This document shows positions 1 to 11,193 of a stretch of 64,000 nt of DNA, piece by piece (position 1 is the stretch's first letter; the number at the start of each line of letters is the position of its first letter). The stretch lies in the NCBI GenBank assembly GCA_963921935.1, contig OY998178.1, positions 46,244,951 to 46,308,950 on the forward strand, read 5' to 3'. The notes under the pieces are model-generated. The model had not been told where the DNA came from. It did no database searches and saw only the letters and a program-made list of their open reading frames with translations. Source of the stretch: Galeruca laticollis (Eukaryota; Arthropoda; Insecta; Coleoptera; Chrysomelidae). The translations under genes and the position numbers were made by a program.

Positions 1-1048
1 TATGAAGTATATCAAATTTCTCGCTTCTCGACCACGAAGTTGATTCTCCGGGGACTCAATTTTTATAGAAATCGTGCGAAACAGTGCTCAGCCAGAAATA
101 ACGTTTTTCGTATAATAACGTAAATTTGATATTTTTCATTTCATCTCCAATCCTAACTACAATAGAATAATTTAAAATCAACATTTTTCATTTCAACGGG
201 TAGATAATAACATATAAAAAGAACGAAATGAATTATGGACAATACTAGTTTGATTTCGCTATCTAAATTATCCAAGTATCCAATATTTCAATTCGGTTAC
301 TTACTTTTAATTTTTTCCATAAGTATTTCTAGAAAATTGTTCCTCGTTATAAATATATTCATCGAAATAATTTGTAATTCTATACAGTAGATGCTAAAGA
401 GTTTTCTCTGTCAACTTTCAAACAGCAAGTCCGCGGTAAGTAACTTTTTAGCGACACTGTATGTTCAAGATTAGATAATCTTGAATTATATTGTTTAGGA
501 TGCTTTGAAACATATGTAAGATATTTATATGTTACTTCTTTTCGTCATTGTATATATTTAAAGCGTAAATTCATTTCAGTTGCTAGCGCTGTAAAAAGGT
601 GTTGAATACTTGATAGACCTTTTGTATTGTTATGAATTCAAAGGATAGTTACACTTTATTCGCAGCTTTTGTTAAATACCTTCAAGATATCACGTTATGC
701 AATAATAATTGTAAATAGTTTTGTTTGAGCATTGAAAGAACACATTTTGAAAGTCGACATATTGTCGCATTGTGTTTGAAATCCTATAGTTAAAAATTTA
801 GGAAAATGTCACGTTTCACCCTATTATCTATTATATTGTAAAAACCCTAAACTTATTGTCACTTTGAGCGTGAATTTTTATGGTCGACGGTCGGAAGATT
901 TGTAAGAAACGTTTGAATAACCTTTCTGAGTAAAAAGGTTACAATTGCTATTGGAGTATTCAATAGAAATTGAAATATCTATTGAAGGCGTCCATTGTTG
1001 ATTCTTGTCGATGAACCCGACGGGTCAAATGATACTGGCCAATAGGAA
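1..1048. other. AT-rich stretch, nothing recognised
   Basis: I see no coding pattern, RNA gene or clear repeat. The sequence is AT-rich and stop-dense in all frames. Confidence 0.5.
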
Positions 1049-1450
1049 ATGTTTATTTCCGTTTCTTCAACCCAATCCACGTGTAAACACGCCTCTTGCA
1101 GATTTCTATTTAACACGTCTTACAACGTGAATAAATCAGTTTTTACACTCAACGAAACGAGCTTACAACTCGAGAACGAAATCAGTTTTTTACTACTCAT
1201 CGAAGCGAGCTTACAAGTAGAAAACGAAATCAGTTCAATACTCAAGTTAGTTCATAACTCAGTTCAACACTCAATCGAGTTCATCGAGTCGTCGTTACAT
1301 ATCGAAGGAACTTCACTCAAAGTCCCAACAGTCAGAGACACTAAATCTAACACATCGTTACTTAGTTTCTATACAAGCCAAGTGAATATTCATCAAATCG
1401 AAACATACAGTGCCTTCCCATCTGAAACCACCGAAGTTCAACATTCATAA
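1049..1450 (+). CDS. unplaced 133-aa ORF with internal ~47-bp repeat
   Basis: This open frame is Ser/Glu/Thr-rich and matches no family I recognise. Its middle is repetitive: the motif AAATCAG followed by a stretch ending in GAGCTTACAA recurs at about 1133, 1179 and 1227 (steps of 46 and 48 bp), which gives the repeated peptide ENEIS. Just after the stop, at 1464-1485, lies TTTGTACATAATAAATTATT, a polyadenylation-like run. One possibility is that the ORF and its flank are part of an LTR or other repeat; another is a chance ORF in a minisatellite. No signal peptide, membrane segment or known motif is visible. A real protein is unlikely but not excluded. Confidence 0.2.
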   Translation: MFISVSSTQSTCKHASCRFLFNTSYNVNKSVFTLNETSLQLENEISFLLLIEASLQVENEISSILKLVHNSVQHSIEFIESSLHIEGTSLKVPTVRDTKSNTSLLSFYTSQVNIHQIETYSAFPSETTEVQHS

Positions 1451-4400
1451 CTTTGTACCTTTCTTGTAAATTTGTACATAATAAATTATTAATTTCGACA
1501 TTAATTTTGTCAAATTAAGATTATTTTTCTAGTTGAATGTCTACGCCAGTCGACAAAGTTCAGCTAGAAATGTAATCAAAAACACTGTACATGATAACAG
1601 TACATGAACGAAGTTGACAACATACTCACGATGTTCACATTTGCTCGCTATCGCAATGGTAAACTTCCATCCAAAATGAAAAAAAATTGTTTCATATTGC
1701 TGAATAATGATTTCATATACATTATTTTTAATTCTTAGACCTGAACTGAGGGGTGGTTTACACTCTCTAGCACATCCTCTTATTCAGTAAATAATTGTCT
1801 AGTAGTTAGAGTTCCTTCTCGTTAATGAACAAGTGGGACGATTGTATTCATCTTCAGTACAATTCGAAAATACAGGGATGAATCAATAATTCATCTTGAA
1901 GGAATGTTATGAACTGTCTGTCTGACCACTTTATGACTCTTGACTGCACACCCTCATATTTGTATGCCATAAAGCCGCACTAAATTGTTTTTAAGCAAAA
2001 GTTTATTATGCACTGAAGTATCTTTGTGCTAGAAATCCATATGTTTAGATTCATCCTCAGATAATTTTTGTTTACACCAATTTATGGAGTAACAATTGAA
2101 AATAAAATTTGTTCTTGCTTGATCAAGTCTCCACGTTATGGCTTTTGATTTATTTTGTTGCATATTATTTCTCTAAAGTTTCCATATTATTATAACATTT
2201 GACCACTATTGTAGCGTCATATGCAAAGCTGTTAGAAATGGGCTTAAAGTAAGTCATAGTGATGATAACATAATTTACAAAGTATGAAGCATCGCTATAA
2301 ATACCTACTGTGAATGTTCAACCAATATTTCTATATTGGCAAGCTTCTAAAACTATTTATGAGTTTTTCCCATAGTTTTATATACAGTTACTCTACTATT
2401 CTGGCGTCACTTTACTAATTGCAGCTTCTGCTATTTTGAAAGTGTTGCTATTATCAACAGGGTTTTATTAATTATCACAAATAAATTGGATTTGGTGTAC
2501 CTGGCAATGGCGACACATAACAGTTGATAAATCTTGTGTTTGTAAAATGCGATGAGCTTTAGCGGAATTTTTTCAGTTCAAAACAACCTCCTCCAATCGC
2601 CTTTTAAACTAACACCAATTCTTATGATGTGTAGTAGAACGTTTTTGAGATGCATGGGGTTAAAAGAGGTATTTTAAGTGTAGCTTTAATTTCTACTATT
2701 TACTCCCTGCGCTTTGAGCTAGACCAATGTGTGGTGAAGTATGATTTTCAGACCAACTTCCACTGACTGAATTTCACCAGAGACCCTAAAGTTCAAATAT
2801 ACATTTTTGTCTCTAATAAATTCTCTCCTTGGTATCGAATTTACAACTTTTTGTCACAAGAATAAATATTATTCATTTATTCTTGTGCTTTTGTGCTCCG
2901 ACAGCATTCACATCCCTGTTTGTATTTTAAAAACTATTGTCCGTGCGGTTTGAACCACTGTGATCCCTATCATAACCTTCAAGGTTTATTGGCTACGATC
3001 GACGCATTACCGCTCATAAAATATTCTATAACATTTGTAAAGATAACTATTCTCTCGTTATTGATGCAATATAGTTTTACCCAGAAAAGCAAATATCTCT
3101 TTCTGTTCTAAGATTTGCACGTTCTTTATTGATGGGATACGATCTTCCTTGCAAGAAAGTCTAAGTTCTAACTCTCAGTCGTGAATGTTTCTTCAAGTGA
3201 GTCGGTTCAGCTCCAGTTTGAGTCAAGCTCAAGTTGTATCTCAGTAGTTTACTGAAGTAATTCTAGTAATTTATTCTATTATCTATACGCTTCTCTTTCT
3301 TTTTATATCTCGTGAGTTTATTGAGTAGCAAATTTTCACAACCGTAAAGAAACATTGCACAATTAATAATAAGTGTGAAGAGTGTAATAAGTCTGTGTAA
3401 ATATAGTAATAGTGTTCGAATTTGATTTTTATTTAACTACAAATAATAATAATTGGAAAAACAGTGCGATAACTATCAATGTACGTGCGCATACTTACAA
3501 TAAGTACTATTTCTAAATTATATGAGTATTTTTCACCATAATTAGAGGTTATAGAGGTCACTAATGTGACAAAGTCAAAGTATTCCAAAATAAGAATCAT
3601 ATTTGTCGAGGTACAAGGTGAATATCACCATAATTCGATGATGAATGCAATGCAAGACCAATTTAGTATAATTATTAGAAATTATTTTCAATGCCAATAA
3701 CAATAAAAATTCCAATTTTTGGCTTATGAGGGTATATTTAAATACCCAATGGTCCTATTATGCAACTCCCACAAATCAAACTTCATTATTATTGTAAAAT
3801 AATTGGATATTTCCACATATTGGCTTCCCTCTATATACTGTGAGTTATACAATTTGTACTCATTTTAATACAAAGTAAAAAATTGAAACCGTAAAGTAAA
3901 TTAATTACCACCAACCAAATTAATTACTGGAATAAGTGTGTAGGTTTTTGCGAGTAGGTATTTAAAGCTCGAGCGGTAGTGTTAAGTAATAAATTTTTAA
4001 ATATTTATTAGAAGTTAAAATAAATCATCGATATTGGAAAGGTTTCATATAGCTATAAATTGAATTTTTCGGAATATAATGTTCTGTATGTAGGCTTCAA
4101 ACTTTGAAGTTTTAAATACGAAGCATTTTTAAAACCATATAAATGAATAATATTCGAATGGGGTTTATTTGATTCTAGGAATTTTAATTCTATATTCAGT
4201 ATGCATGTTTTAATGGATATTAAAAAAAGTACGACATCCTTAGTTTATGCAAATGTTTTCAGGTCAATCAAATGTTAATTAATAAAAAGTTTATATGCCA
4301 ACATTATCATATGTTTGAATGCATTATAGAATATTATGTTGAAAAAGATTTATTTATCATTTGAATAATGTTTTTTAAATAGACGAGAATAACAGAATCA

Positions 4401-4746
4401 AATTAAGAAAACCTATTTTATTTCTGAAATATACATTCGCAATTTGAATTTTGTTACAGTTTTTGTTTGTAGACGTCCAAGGTTTATAACAAAATTTGAC
4501 GAACAAAAACAATTAAAAATACTGCATTAATTTTTGAGGATGAAGAAGAAAATATATTCACGATTTGCGTTAACAAAAAGTGAAGTGTAAATCAAAAAAT
4601 GTCAGTTAAAGACTATTTAAAAGAAGTATAAATCAAACTCGAAGACTGTTTACTTCAAAATATATTATTGAAAAAACAAACAGCTATAATAAGCAATATT
4701 AGTTTTTCTAATCATATTGAAGAATTTGTACATTTCCGATACATTT
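1451..4746. other. Long non-coding stretch, no element recognised
   Basis: No gene is supportable. The reverse strand between about 2080 and 2560 reads with fairly few stops and may be an old relic, but no motif identifies it. The stretch also has a 13-bp-stem inverted repeat at 2855-2887 (separate entry) and small palindromes such as GGGTATATTTAAATACCC near 3732. Confidence 0.4.
2855..2887. repeat. Short perfect inverted repeat (13-bp arms)
   Basis: CACAAGAATAAAT is followed by a 7-base loop and its exact reverse complement. It is AT-rich and could form a cruciform, but there is no run of T to suggest a terminator and no other copy is seen in the window. Confidence 0.6.
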
Positions 4747-4914
4747 TTAAACGGTTTTATTTAGCTCACCCCGTTTGTTTTATTATTTATTCTTGGGTCA
4801 AATTTAGTAATTCAAATTTCACCCTCTTCCTGTCAACCGATTAATCTGAAATTTTGTATACACTTTGGATTTTGGTGACAATACAATTATGTTTATTCAT
4901 TATCATTATATATT

Positions 4915-5405
4915 CAAGATGGCCGCCTCTACAAAATGGCGGATAATTTATGTTTTATTAATCCCATCAATATGGGTATCAAATGAAAGGGCTCAACAAG
5001 CAGAATACAATATACTATAAAAAATTGAAATCCAAGATGGCGGCCGCTACAAAATAGCGGATAACGTAGGTTTTATCAATTCCATCAACATGGGTATCAA
5101 ATGAAAGGGCTCAACAAGCAGAATACAATATACTATAAAAAATTTAAATCCAAGATGGCGGTCGCTACAAAATGGCGGATAACGTAGGTTTTATCAATCC
5201 CATCAATATGGGTATCAAATGAATGTGCTCAACCAGTAGAATACAATATACTATATAAAATTAAAATCCAAGATAACGGCCTCTACAAAATGGCGGATAA
5301 CGTAGGTTTTATCAATCCCATCAACATGGGTATCAAATGAAAGGTCTCAACAAGTAGAATACAATTTACTATGCAAAATTGAAATCTAAGATGGCCACCG
5401 CTACC
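4915..5405. repeat. 118-bp tandem array, four full units plus a partial
   Basis: The anchor CAAGAT (TAAGAT in the last unit) recurs at 4915, 5033, 5151, 5269 and 5387, an exact 118-bp period. Each unit carries AAGATGGCGGC, then CTACAAAATGGCGGATAAC and GGGTATCAAATGAA. Units differ by scattered substitutions, so the array is not brand new. A 14-bp motif, TTAAACGGTTTTAT, sits upstream of the array (4747) and again inside the hairpin element downstream (5534 and its reverse complement). The array and hairpin may therefore belong to one non-autonomous element spanning about 4747-5917. Confidence 0.85.
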
Positions 5406-5504
5406 AAAGAGTTGGACTGCAATAAACTAACGGGCAAGAAACCTTGCAATAATGAAGCACTAAATGAACTAAACAGAATGCGAAATAAAAACTAAAAACC
5501 AAAA

Positions 5505-5917
5505 AATAAAAATAGGTAAAAAAACTTTTTAAGTTAAACGGTTTTATGTTAAACATACATTGCAATGTTAGGGATAAATGTACTAAAAACCAAAAAATAA
5601 TAAAATAGATACAGTCGTGGGAATTATAAACATATGCATAGACTAGACTAAAATAAAACCGTGGGGCACGTCAATTGTCGGTTGAACAACTGCCTAATTA
5701 TAGTGTAACATTACAAAACAAAAATTTTAATCAACGATTGTAGACAATTGACGTGCCCCACGGTTTTATTTTAGTCTAGTCTATGCATATGTTTATAATT
5801 CCCACGACTGTATCTATTTGATTATTTTTTGGTTTTTAGTACATTTATCTTAAACATTGCAATGTATGTTTAACATAAAACCGTTTAACTTAAAAAGTTT
5901 TTTTACCTATTTTTATT
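5505..5917. mobile_element. Hairpin (foldback/MITE-like) element with 175-bp arms
   Basis: The left arm (5505-5679) and right arm (5743-5917) are nearly perfect reverse complements of each other around a 63-bp loop. The arm ends read AATAAAAATAGGTAAAAAAA outside and CCGTGGGGCACGTCAATTGTC next to the loop. No protein is encoded. The structure fits a foldback element or long-TIR MITE; the superfamily is unclear because I could not define a target-site duplication. The only differences between arms are a few indels and substitutions, so it is either young or kept similar by gene conversion. Confidence 0.8.
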
Positions 5918-5983
5918 AGTTGAGAAAGTTGTTCATTCTTTAACTGTGGAGAAAATTGAACACTTTCCCCACGGGTCTCCAAT

Positions 5984-7177
5984 GTGACGACGAGATTTTA
6001 TTTTTCTCCATGGGTACTATTTACCGTTTCTATGACAATTATATTCAGTGTACAGGTATTATTCCAGAGATGTAGAGACGTCAACTGCGACGTATATGCT
6101 TGTTTTGTAGACTACAGTAAAGCTTTTGATCGAGTACAACATCACAAACTAGTGGAAATATTAAATACTGTTGGGATCGATGGAAGAGACTTGGAAATAA
6201 TATCGAGACTATATTGGGATCAGTCAGCATATGTGTCCGTAGAAGGAGAAAAATCAGATGCCATAAAGATCGCACGAGGTGTAAGGCAAGGATGCGTATT
6301 GTCCCCTCTATTATTTAATGTTTATTCAGAATACATATTTAGAGAGGCTCTCGAGGACGTAGATGAAGGAATATTACTAAATGGTAAAAGATTAAACAAC
6401 ATCAGATACGCTGACGATACAGTGATTATGGCTGGAGACCTCAATGGATTACAACAACTAATGAACAGAGTGTATTCAGTTAGTCTAGAATACGGTCTCG
6501 ATATAAATGTCAACAAAACGAAGTACATGGTAATCAGCAAAAGTCAGATTCCACAGGAGCACCTCACCCTAAATCAGCTACAAATTGAGAGGGTCGGTAA
6601 ATACACATATTTAGGAACTACACTCAATGACCAATGGGACCACTCACAAGAAATCCGCTGTAGAATAGAGAAAGCAAGGGCCGTATTTCTCAAAATGGCA
6701 TCAGTTTTTAAAAGTCGATCTCTGACGTTAACTACCAAAATAAGACTCCTTCGCTGCTACGTTTTCTCCGTCTTACTGTACGGGGTCGAATCATGGACCT
6801 TGACCGACGCAACAACAAAAAAACTCGAAAGCTTTGAAATGTGGCTCTATCGTAGAATATTAAGAATCTCATGGACAGACCATGTGTCCAACGTAGAGGT
6901 CTGCAGAAAAATGCAGAAAGACACCGAATTAATAAAAACGATAAAGATCCGCAAGCTAGAATATTTCGGTCATATAATGCGAAATGAGAAAAGGTTCACT
7001 CTATTACAAAATATCTTGCAAGGGAAGATCCCTAGTAAACGTGGCCCAGGACGACGGAGAAATTCATGGCTCAAAAATCTCAGGACATGGTTTTCAACAA
7101 CTACTACAGGACTATTCCGTGCAGCAGCAAATAAAATCATAATAGCCAGAATGATCGCCAACATCCGGACCGGATAG
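5984..7177 (+). CDS. RTE-clade non-LTR reverse transcriptase, 5'-truncated
   Basis: This is the C-terminal half of an RTE-type retrotransposon polyprotein. Homology starts near residue 30; the first ~28 residues look like flanking sequence read in frame. RT motifs are intact: FVDYSKAFD (41-49), RQGCVLSPLLF (101-111) and the catalytic box YADD (142-145). The thumb and C-terminal region follow, with LLYGVESWTL, RKLEYFGHIMRN and RGPGRRRNSWLKNLR. The endonuclease domain that should precede the RT is missing. After the stop the sequence reads (GAA)n-GATGA, the short simple-repeat tail typical of RTE 3' ends. The frame has no stop or frameshift, so this is probably the least decayed RT in the window, but it cannot be autonomous without its endonuclease. 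Confidence 0.85.
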   Translation: MTTRFYFSPWVLFTVSMTIIFSVQVLFQRCRDVNCDVYACFVDYSKAFDRVQHHKLVEILNTVGIDGRDLEIISRLYWDQSAYVSVEGEKSDAIKIARGVRQGCVLSPLLFNVYSEYIFREALEDVDEGILLNGKRLNNIRYADDTVIMAGDLNGLQQLMNRVYSVSLEYGLDINVNKTKYMVISKSQIPQEHLTLNQLQIERVGKYTYLGTTLNDQWDHSQEIRCRIEKARAVFLKMASVFKSRSLTLTTKIRLLRCYVFSVLLYGVESWTLTDATTKKLESFEMWLYRRILRISWTDHVSNVEVCRKMQKDTELIKTIKIRKLEYFGHIMRNEKRFTLLQNILQGKIPSKRGPGRRRNSWLKNLRTWFSTTTTGLFRAAANKIIIARMIANIRTG

Positions 7178-7200
7178 GCACTAGAAGAAGAAGATGACAA

Positions 7201-8164
7201 TTATAGGACGGTTCATTATTTTCTCAAAAATTGATTGACATTTTTCATCGAATCTGTGTTTGTTCCACCTCTACAAAATATCAAGAAAAATGGAAATAAA
7301 TTGTGGATGATGTAGGTACGCCGCCAGACGTGCAAGAGGTTCGCAAACTTACGACACTTAACATCTTGCAACAAAAGTCGATAAAGAAATAGGGTACGGT
7401 TAATGTATACGTTTTAATAAGAAAGAGATTTGAAAAAAATTACAACTAATACTGAATTCTTGAATTTGATTAGAACAAGAATAAAATTGAACTTGTGAGA
7501 AATGGTCATTTCCGTGAGAATATAATTATTCGTTGAATAATATACTATTCCACAGTTAGATCTGTTTAATTAAAACATCCCACAATTACTTGTAAGCACC
7601 CCTGTATCACCGTCATTCAATGACAGCTACTCAAACTGTCTGAGCAGGTGAAAGGAGTGGAATGCTATAGTTGGTGAATGCGTTGAAAAAATGAGCAGCG
7701 AAATGCTTTATTTGAGATGAGGAAAAACATAAGATGCGTCGATTTGGGGCAAGACAATGGATTTTAAGAAGAAATCAGTTTGGAGCAACAGCAGGCTTAG
7801 TAAAAGAACCTAGCATTAGCAGAATGTAGAAATCATCTAAGAATCTCCGCGGAAGAGTTTAATGAGCTCGTTGTGAAAGTTCAGAACTATCACAGAAATA
7901 AAACACAATAATGCCACAAGCACTCTCACTAAAAAGAAAGTAACTCTAAGATATTTGGCTCCAGGAAATTAATTTTCCGCACTAGGTCTCTCCTGTATTC
8001 GACACACCATTTAAAAAGATCATCGGCTATCTCATACCAAAAGAGTTTTGCCATAAAAACTTCTCCTATTAACATTCCACTTTTCTGTGATTTCAAAAGC
8101 GCAGTGTATATTCTTTTTTGTACAGTGTTCTGATCATCTTGATTTTAATCTTTATATCAGCTGT
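7201..8164. other. Non-coding stretch, nothing recognised
   Basis: No coding pattern or repeat structure was identified. It lies between the RTE copy and a second RTE tail. Confidence 0.4.
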
Positions 8165-8247
8165 AGCAAGGCCAGAGCTGCGGTCAATAAAACATGCATA
8201 GCTGTGATGATAGCCAACTCCCGAAATGGATACACGAAGAAGAAGCC
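8165..8247 (+). mobile_element. RTE 3'-end remnant
   Basis: The translated piece KARAAVNKTCIAVMIANSRN aligns with the extreme C-terminus of the RTE protein ending at 7177 (FRAAANKIIIARMIANIRTG), and is followed by the same GAAGAAGAAG tail. It is a severely 5'-truncated insertion of a related RTE element, keeping only about the last 25 codons and the tail. Confidence 0.65.
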
Positions 8248-9086
8248 CAGTAACACATATTTCATTTCCAATACACTCGCACTAGCGGCTATGTCTCGCG
8301 ACCAGTTCGTACCACGAAAAATCAAAGCGGACAATCGATCGCGACCATCAAAGGAAAATAGTCCGTCAGTGCAGTTCTGTAGTTGAAAAATGAATGCCGA
8401 GCATATGAAGCAAAAAAAGAAAAACAATAAGATTTTGGGCTCTTCCAATGATAACGTTTCGTCGTGAAAAAGGTATGTTCAACCTTTTCTATGAAGAACT
8501 GAGGTGGCATAACCAGAAATTATTTAACTACACCAGAATGTCTGATCATTCGATGTAGTGAATGAGTAGAGTTGCGGGCAGGATAGAGTATCAGAGTCAA
8601 GAGGAACAAATTCTTCTCACGTTGAGGTGAGGACACAATCTTTACATTTTCTGTATTAATATCTGCAATGATTGCCATTATTATCATTGGAATCACTTTA
8701 CTTGTTGTTGCAGCCTTGTGAGGACGCTGCTGTTTGATTCCTTTAGATGAGACAAATGAAAGCCAAAACCAGGCACTGGGTACTTAGATTGGCGAAATAA
8801 AATAGGTTTTCTAACGCCATCTACATTCGCGTTCGGAAACTAGAAGTTTACTTCAATTTGGTATTTTTATTCCGTATTGTTAGCCATTATGGAGCGTAGC
8901 AGGTTGCAATCATGCATCAACAGGGAAACAATGAAAGAAATCACAATTTGACAACGACAAACAACGTCCATTTCACAACGGTATTTGATATTGTTTGTTT
9001 GTTTGTTCATCTAATTCAAAGATTATTCATTTATCTAGTTGTATTTTTGTGAAATTACGTGTGTGTATAATAGCTTAGAGCTTAAT
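8248..9086. other. Non-coding stretch upstream of THAP exons
   Basis: No coding exon was recognised. The last ~100 bases could hold a promoter for the THAP gene, but no convincing core element is present. Confidence 0.35.
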
Positions 9087-9805
9087 ATGAGTGGAACAAT
9101 AAAGAAATGCTGTTGTACCAGGGTGTACTGATAAAGAGGCGAAAAGGTAATTATATTAAATTATTGTAAACTACTATTAACAATTACTAGCAGTTCAGGA
9201 AGTAGAATGTATACATTCTTTGTTATTCATTAAAATATTGAAGTTAAATCCAAGCAGTTAAATGGGGATGAAGTTTTTATTTCTCAATTAATATGTATAA
9301 AAGTATATTATGTTGAACTGAATAGTGGGAATTATTGGGTGATCATTAAAAATTAGCATGTATATTTGAAATAAATAATTTAAAATTGAAGGCATGGAAT
9401 GAGGTTTATCTATAATTTCTTTTTATAGACATTCCATACCTACCAATAAAGATGTTTCTGTAAGTTCGTTGCAAATAATTAACAACCCTAAGTTATCACT
9501 TGAAGGTACAATATTGTCGTCATATAGAATATGTAATTTTCATTTTGAAGAAACTTCCAAATTCCCTAATGGCAAATTAATGAGGCATTCACTGCCAACA
9601 CTACATTTGCCTAGTAAGTATTCAACTCTATGTTTACTGTTGCAATAATACTTGTTGGAGCTACAATAAACCTATAGGGGATCATTGTGAAAAGTTATGC
9701 AGATAAAAAGAATAGTTATTTTTGTTTTTAGGTTACCAAAAAGGTGTAAATGCTAAAGGGTATAGTATATTAAGTAGTATTGTGAAAGGTGTATGTAGTG
9801 GTTAG
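9087..9805 (+). pseudogene. THAP-domain gene, two to three exons, frame-broken in exon 1
   Basis: THAP domains are C2CH zinc-finger DNA-binding modules found in P-element transposases and in domesticated host proteins. Exon 1 (9087-9146) starts with ATG and encodes MSGTIKKCC; the VPGCTDKEAKR part is one base out of frame because of an extra T in TGCTGTTGTACC. A GT-AG intron (9147-9428) leads into exon 2 (9429-9613), beginning HSIPTNKD and containing RICNFHFEE (the C-x2-H pair) and MRHSLPTLHLP, the usual end of the domain. Exon 2 ends at a consensus donor GTAAGT, and a third exon may start at 9732 after TTTTAG, but it reaches a stop near 9804. The central tryptophan of the family is not evident. 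Either a recently dead gene or a single-base sequencing error; downstream coding (9806-10057) is uncertain. Confidence 0.6.
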
Positions 9806-10240
9806 GTGGTCTTGTTTCCTCATTTTCCTTCCTTTTCATTTATTGAAACTAAGAAGAAACATTTTTTAGAATCCATTGCTGCACTTAGTTCTTCTGCTAC
9901 AACCTGCACTGGTGCTAGCCCAATACAAGAAGTAAGAAAACCTGTTAAGGTATACACAAGGAAGCGATTATTTCAAGCCTTAGAAGAAGAACCTTGTAAG
10001 TATAAACATATATTGGTAAGTCGTAGTCACTACCATTGTCACTGTCTTAATAATTAAATCAAATTGAAGTCATGCATGTCAGTAGAAGTATTTACACATA
10101 ATTTTCATTTTTATTTGTAACCATAACCACAAAAAATGACAACCCTTAGTGACAGGTGGCTTACTGAGAATCGTTCTTACCGGCTTAGCAACACCAAGTG
10201 CCGTGGTTCGATTTTCCGTAGGTTTTCGACATTTTGAATT

Positions 10241-11052
10241 ATTACTTTTCCGCCCAACCTATCTATATGCGAGAAAAGTATTGGTTTACCCCAAAAAAAT
10301 GTTGGAAATTTGAAATTTTTACGTTTTCCATCAACAACACGAAAAAACGGATTTTAGAAAAAAAATCCTGTGTGTATGTCGTCGTCGTCGTTGTCGTCGG
10401 CCACTTTTCCTTACATGTCTTGTTACCACGATACAGCCTCCGGAGTGCAATAAGTCACCAATTTTATGATTGAATGTTGTTAAGGACATGTCACAGATGA
10501 ACCCTATTGATATTCAGCTCACCAGAGCCAGTACAACAGGTGCTATAGTACTTTAAGTACGATATTTTTTTCTTTTTGGGGAATTTCAGTTTGTTAGCAC
10601 GATACAGCCTCCGGAGTATATACAAGTGACAAATCTTATAATTGGATATAATTCAGAGCTTCCCAAAGATGAACCCTATTGATATTCAGCTCACTAACGC
10701 CTGCACAGCGGCTGCTATGGTATTTGAAGTACCAAATTTTTGTTATTTTTGGAGAATTTCCAGTTTGTTAGCACGATACAGCCTCCAGAGTGTACAAAAG
10801 TGACCAATTTTATAATTGAATATTGTTCAAGGTGTCTCATAGATGTACCCTATTGATTTTCAGTTGACGAGCGAGTACAGCGGGTCCTATAAATCCAGAT
10901 ATACTAAATTTTTGGTTATTTTTGGAGAAATTTCGGTTTGTTAGCACGATACATCCCCCGATGTGTATACAAGTAACAATTTTATGATAGAATATTCTTC
11001 AGGGCCACAGATGCGGAAAAGTTAGTTTTAATCTTTAAAACCGTTTATTTTT
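10241..11052 (+). mobile_element. Helentron-like (HINE) repeat, copy 1, four 172-bp units
   Basis: One of four copies of the same element. Layout, left to right: ATTACTTTTCCGCCCAACC with the inverted-repeat half ACTTTTCCGC; a GTC-rich trinucleotide tract at about 10377-10400; four tandem units anchored by CACGATACAGCCTCC (CACG at 10427, 10598, 10772, 10945; steps 171, 174, 173); GCGGAAAAGT, the inverse of the left motif; then a 7-bp-stem hairpin GTTTTAA-TCT-TTAAAAC and CCGTTTATTTTT at the end. Paired subterminal inverted repeats, a central tandem array and a 3' stem-loop are the known plan of non-autonomous Helentrons (HINEs, including Drosophila DINE-1). No protein is encoded; a Val-rich open frame across the GTC tract is a by-product. 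Confidence 0.7.
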
Positions 11053-11193
11053 AGCTTACAGTTACAATCTATCACTAACCATATTGTCAAAGTTTTTCAG
11101 GAAATGAAAACAGCGAACAGCGTATTATTATTTCAATGTTTGCATTAACCTCTCCTTGTTTGAGTTCAATTTTAGGGTAAGTCGGGTGATTCT

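Noticed and set aside
4915..5405. CRISPR-like array
   Set aside because: The 118-bp units are contiguous and similar over their full length with no unique spacers, in a eukaryotic context.
10234..10473. 79-aa ORF with a Val-rich run (and similar frames at 20977, 33448 and 44065)
   Set aside because: The Val run is the GTC microsatellite inside the Helentron-like repeat; the frames recur only because the repeat does and length varies with the tract.
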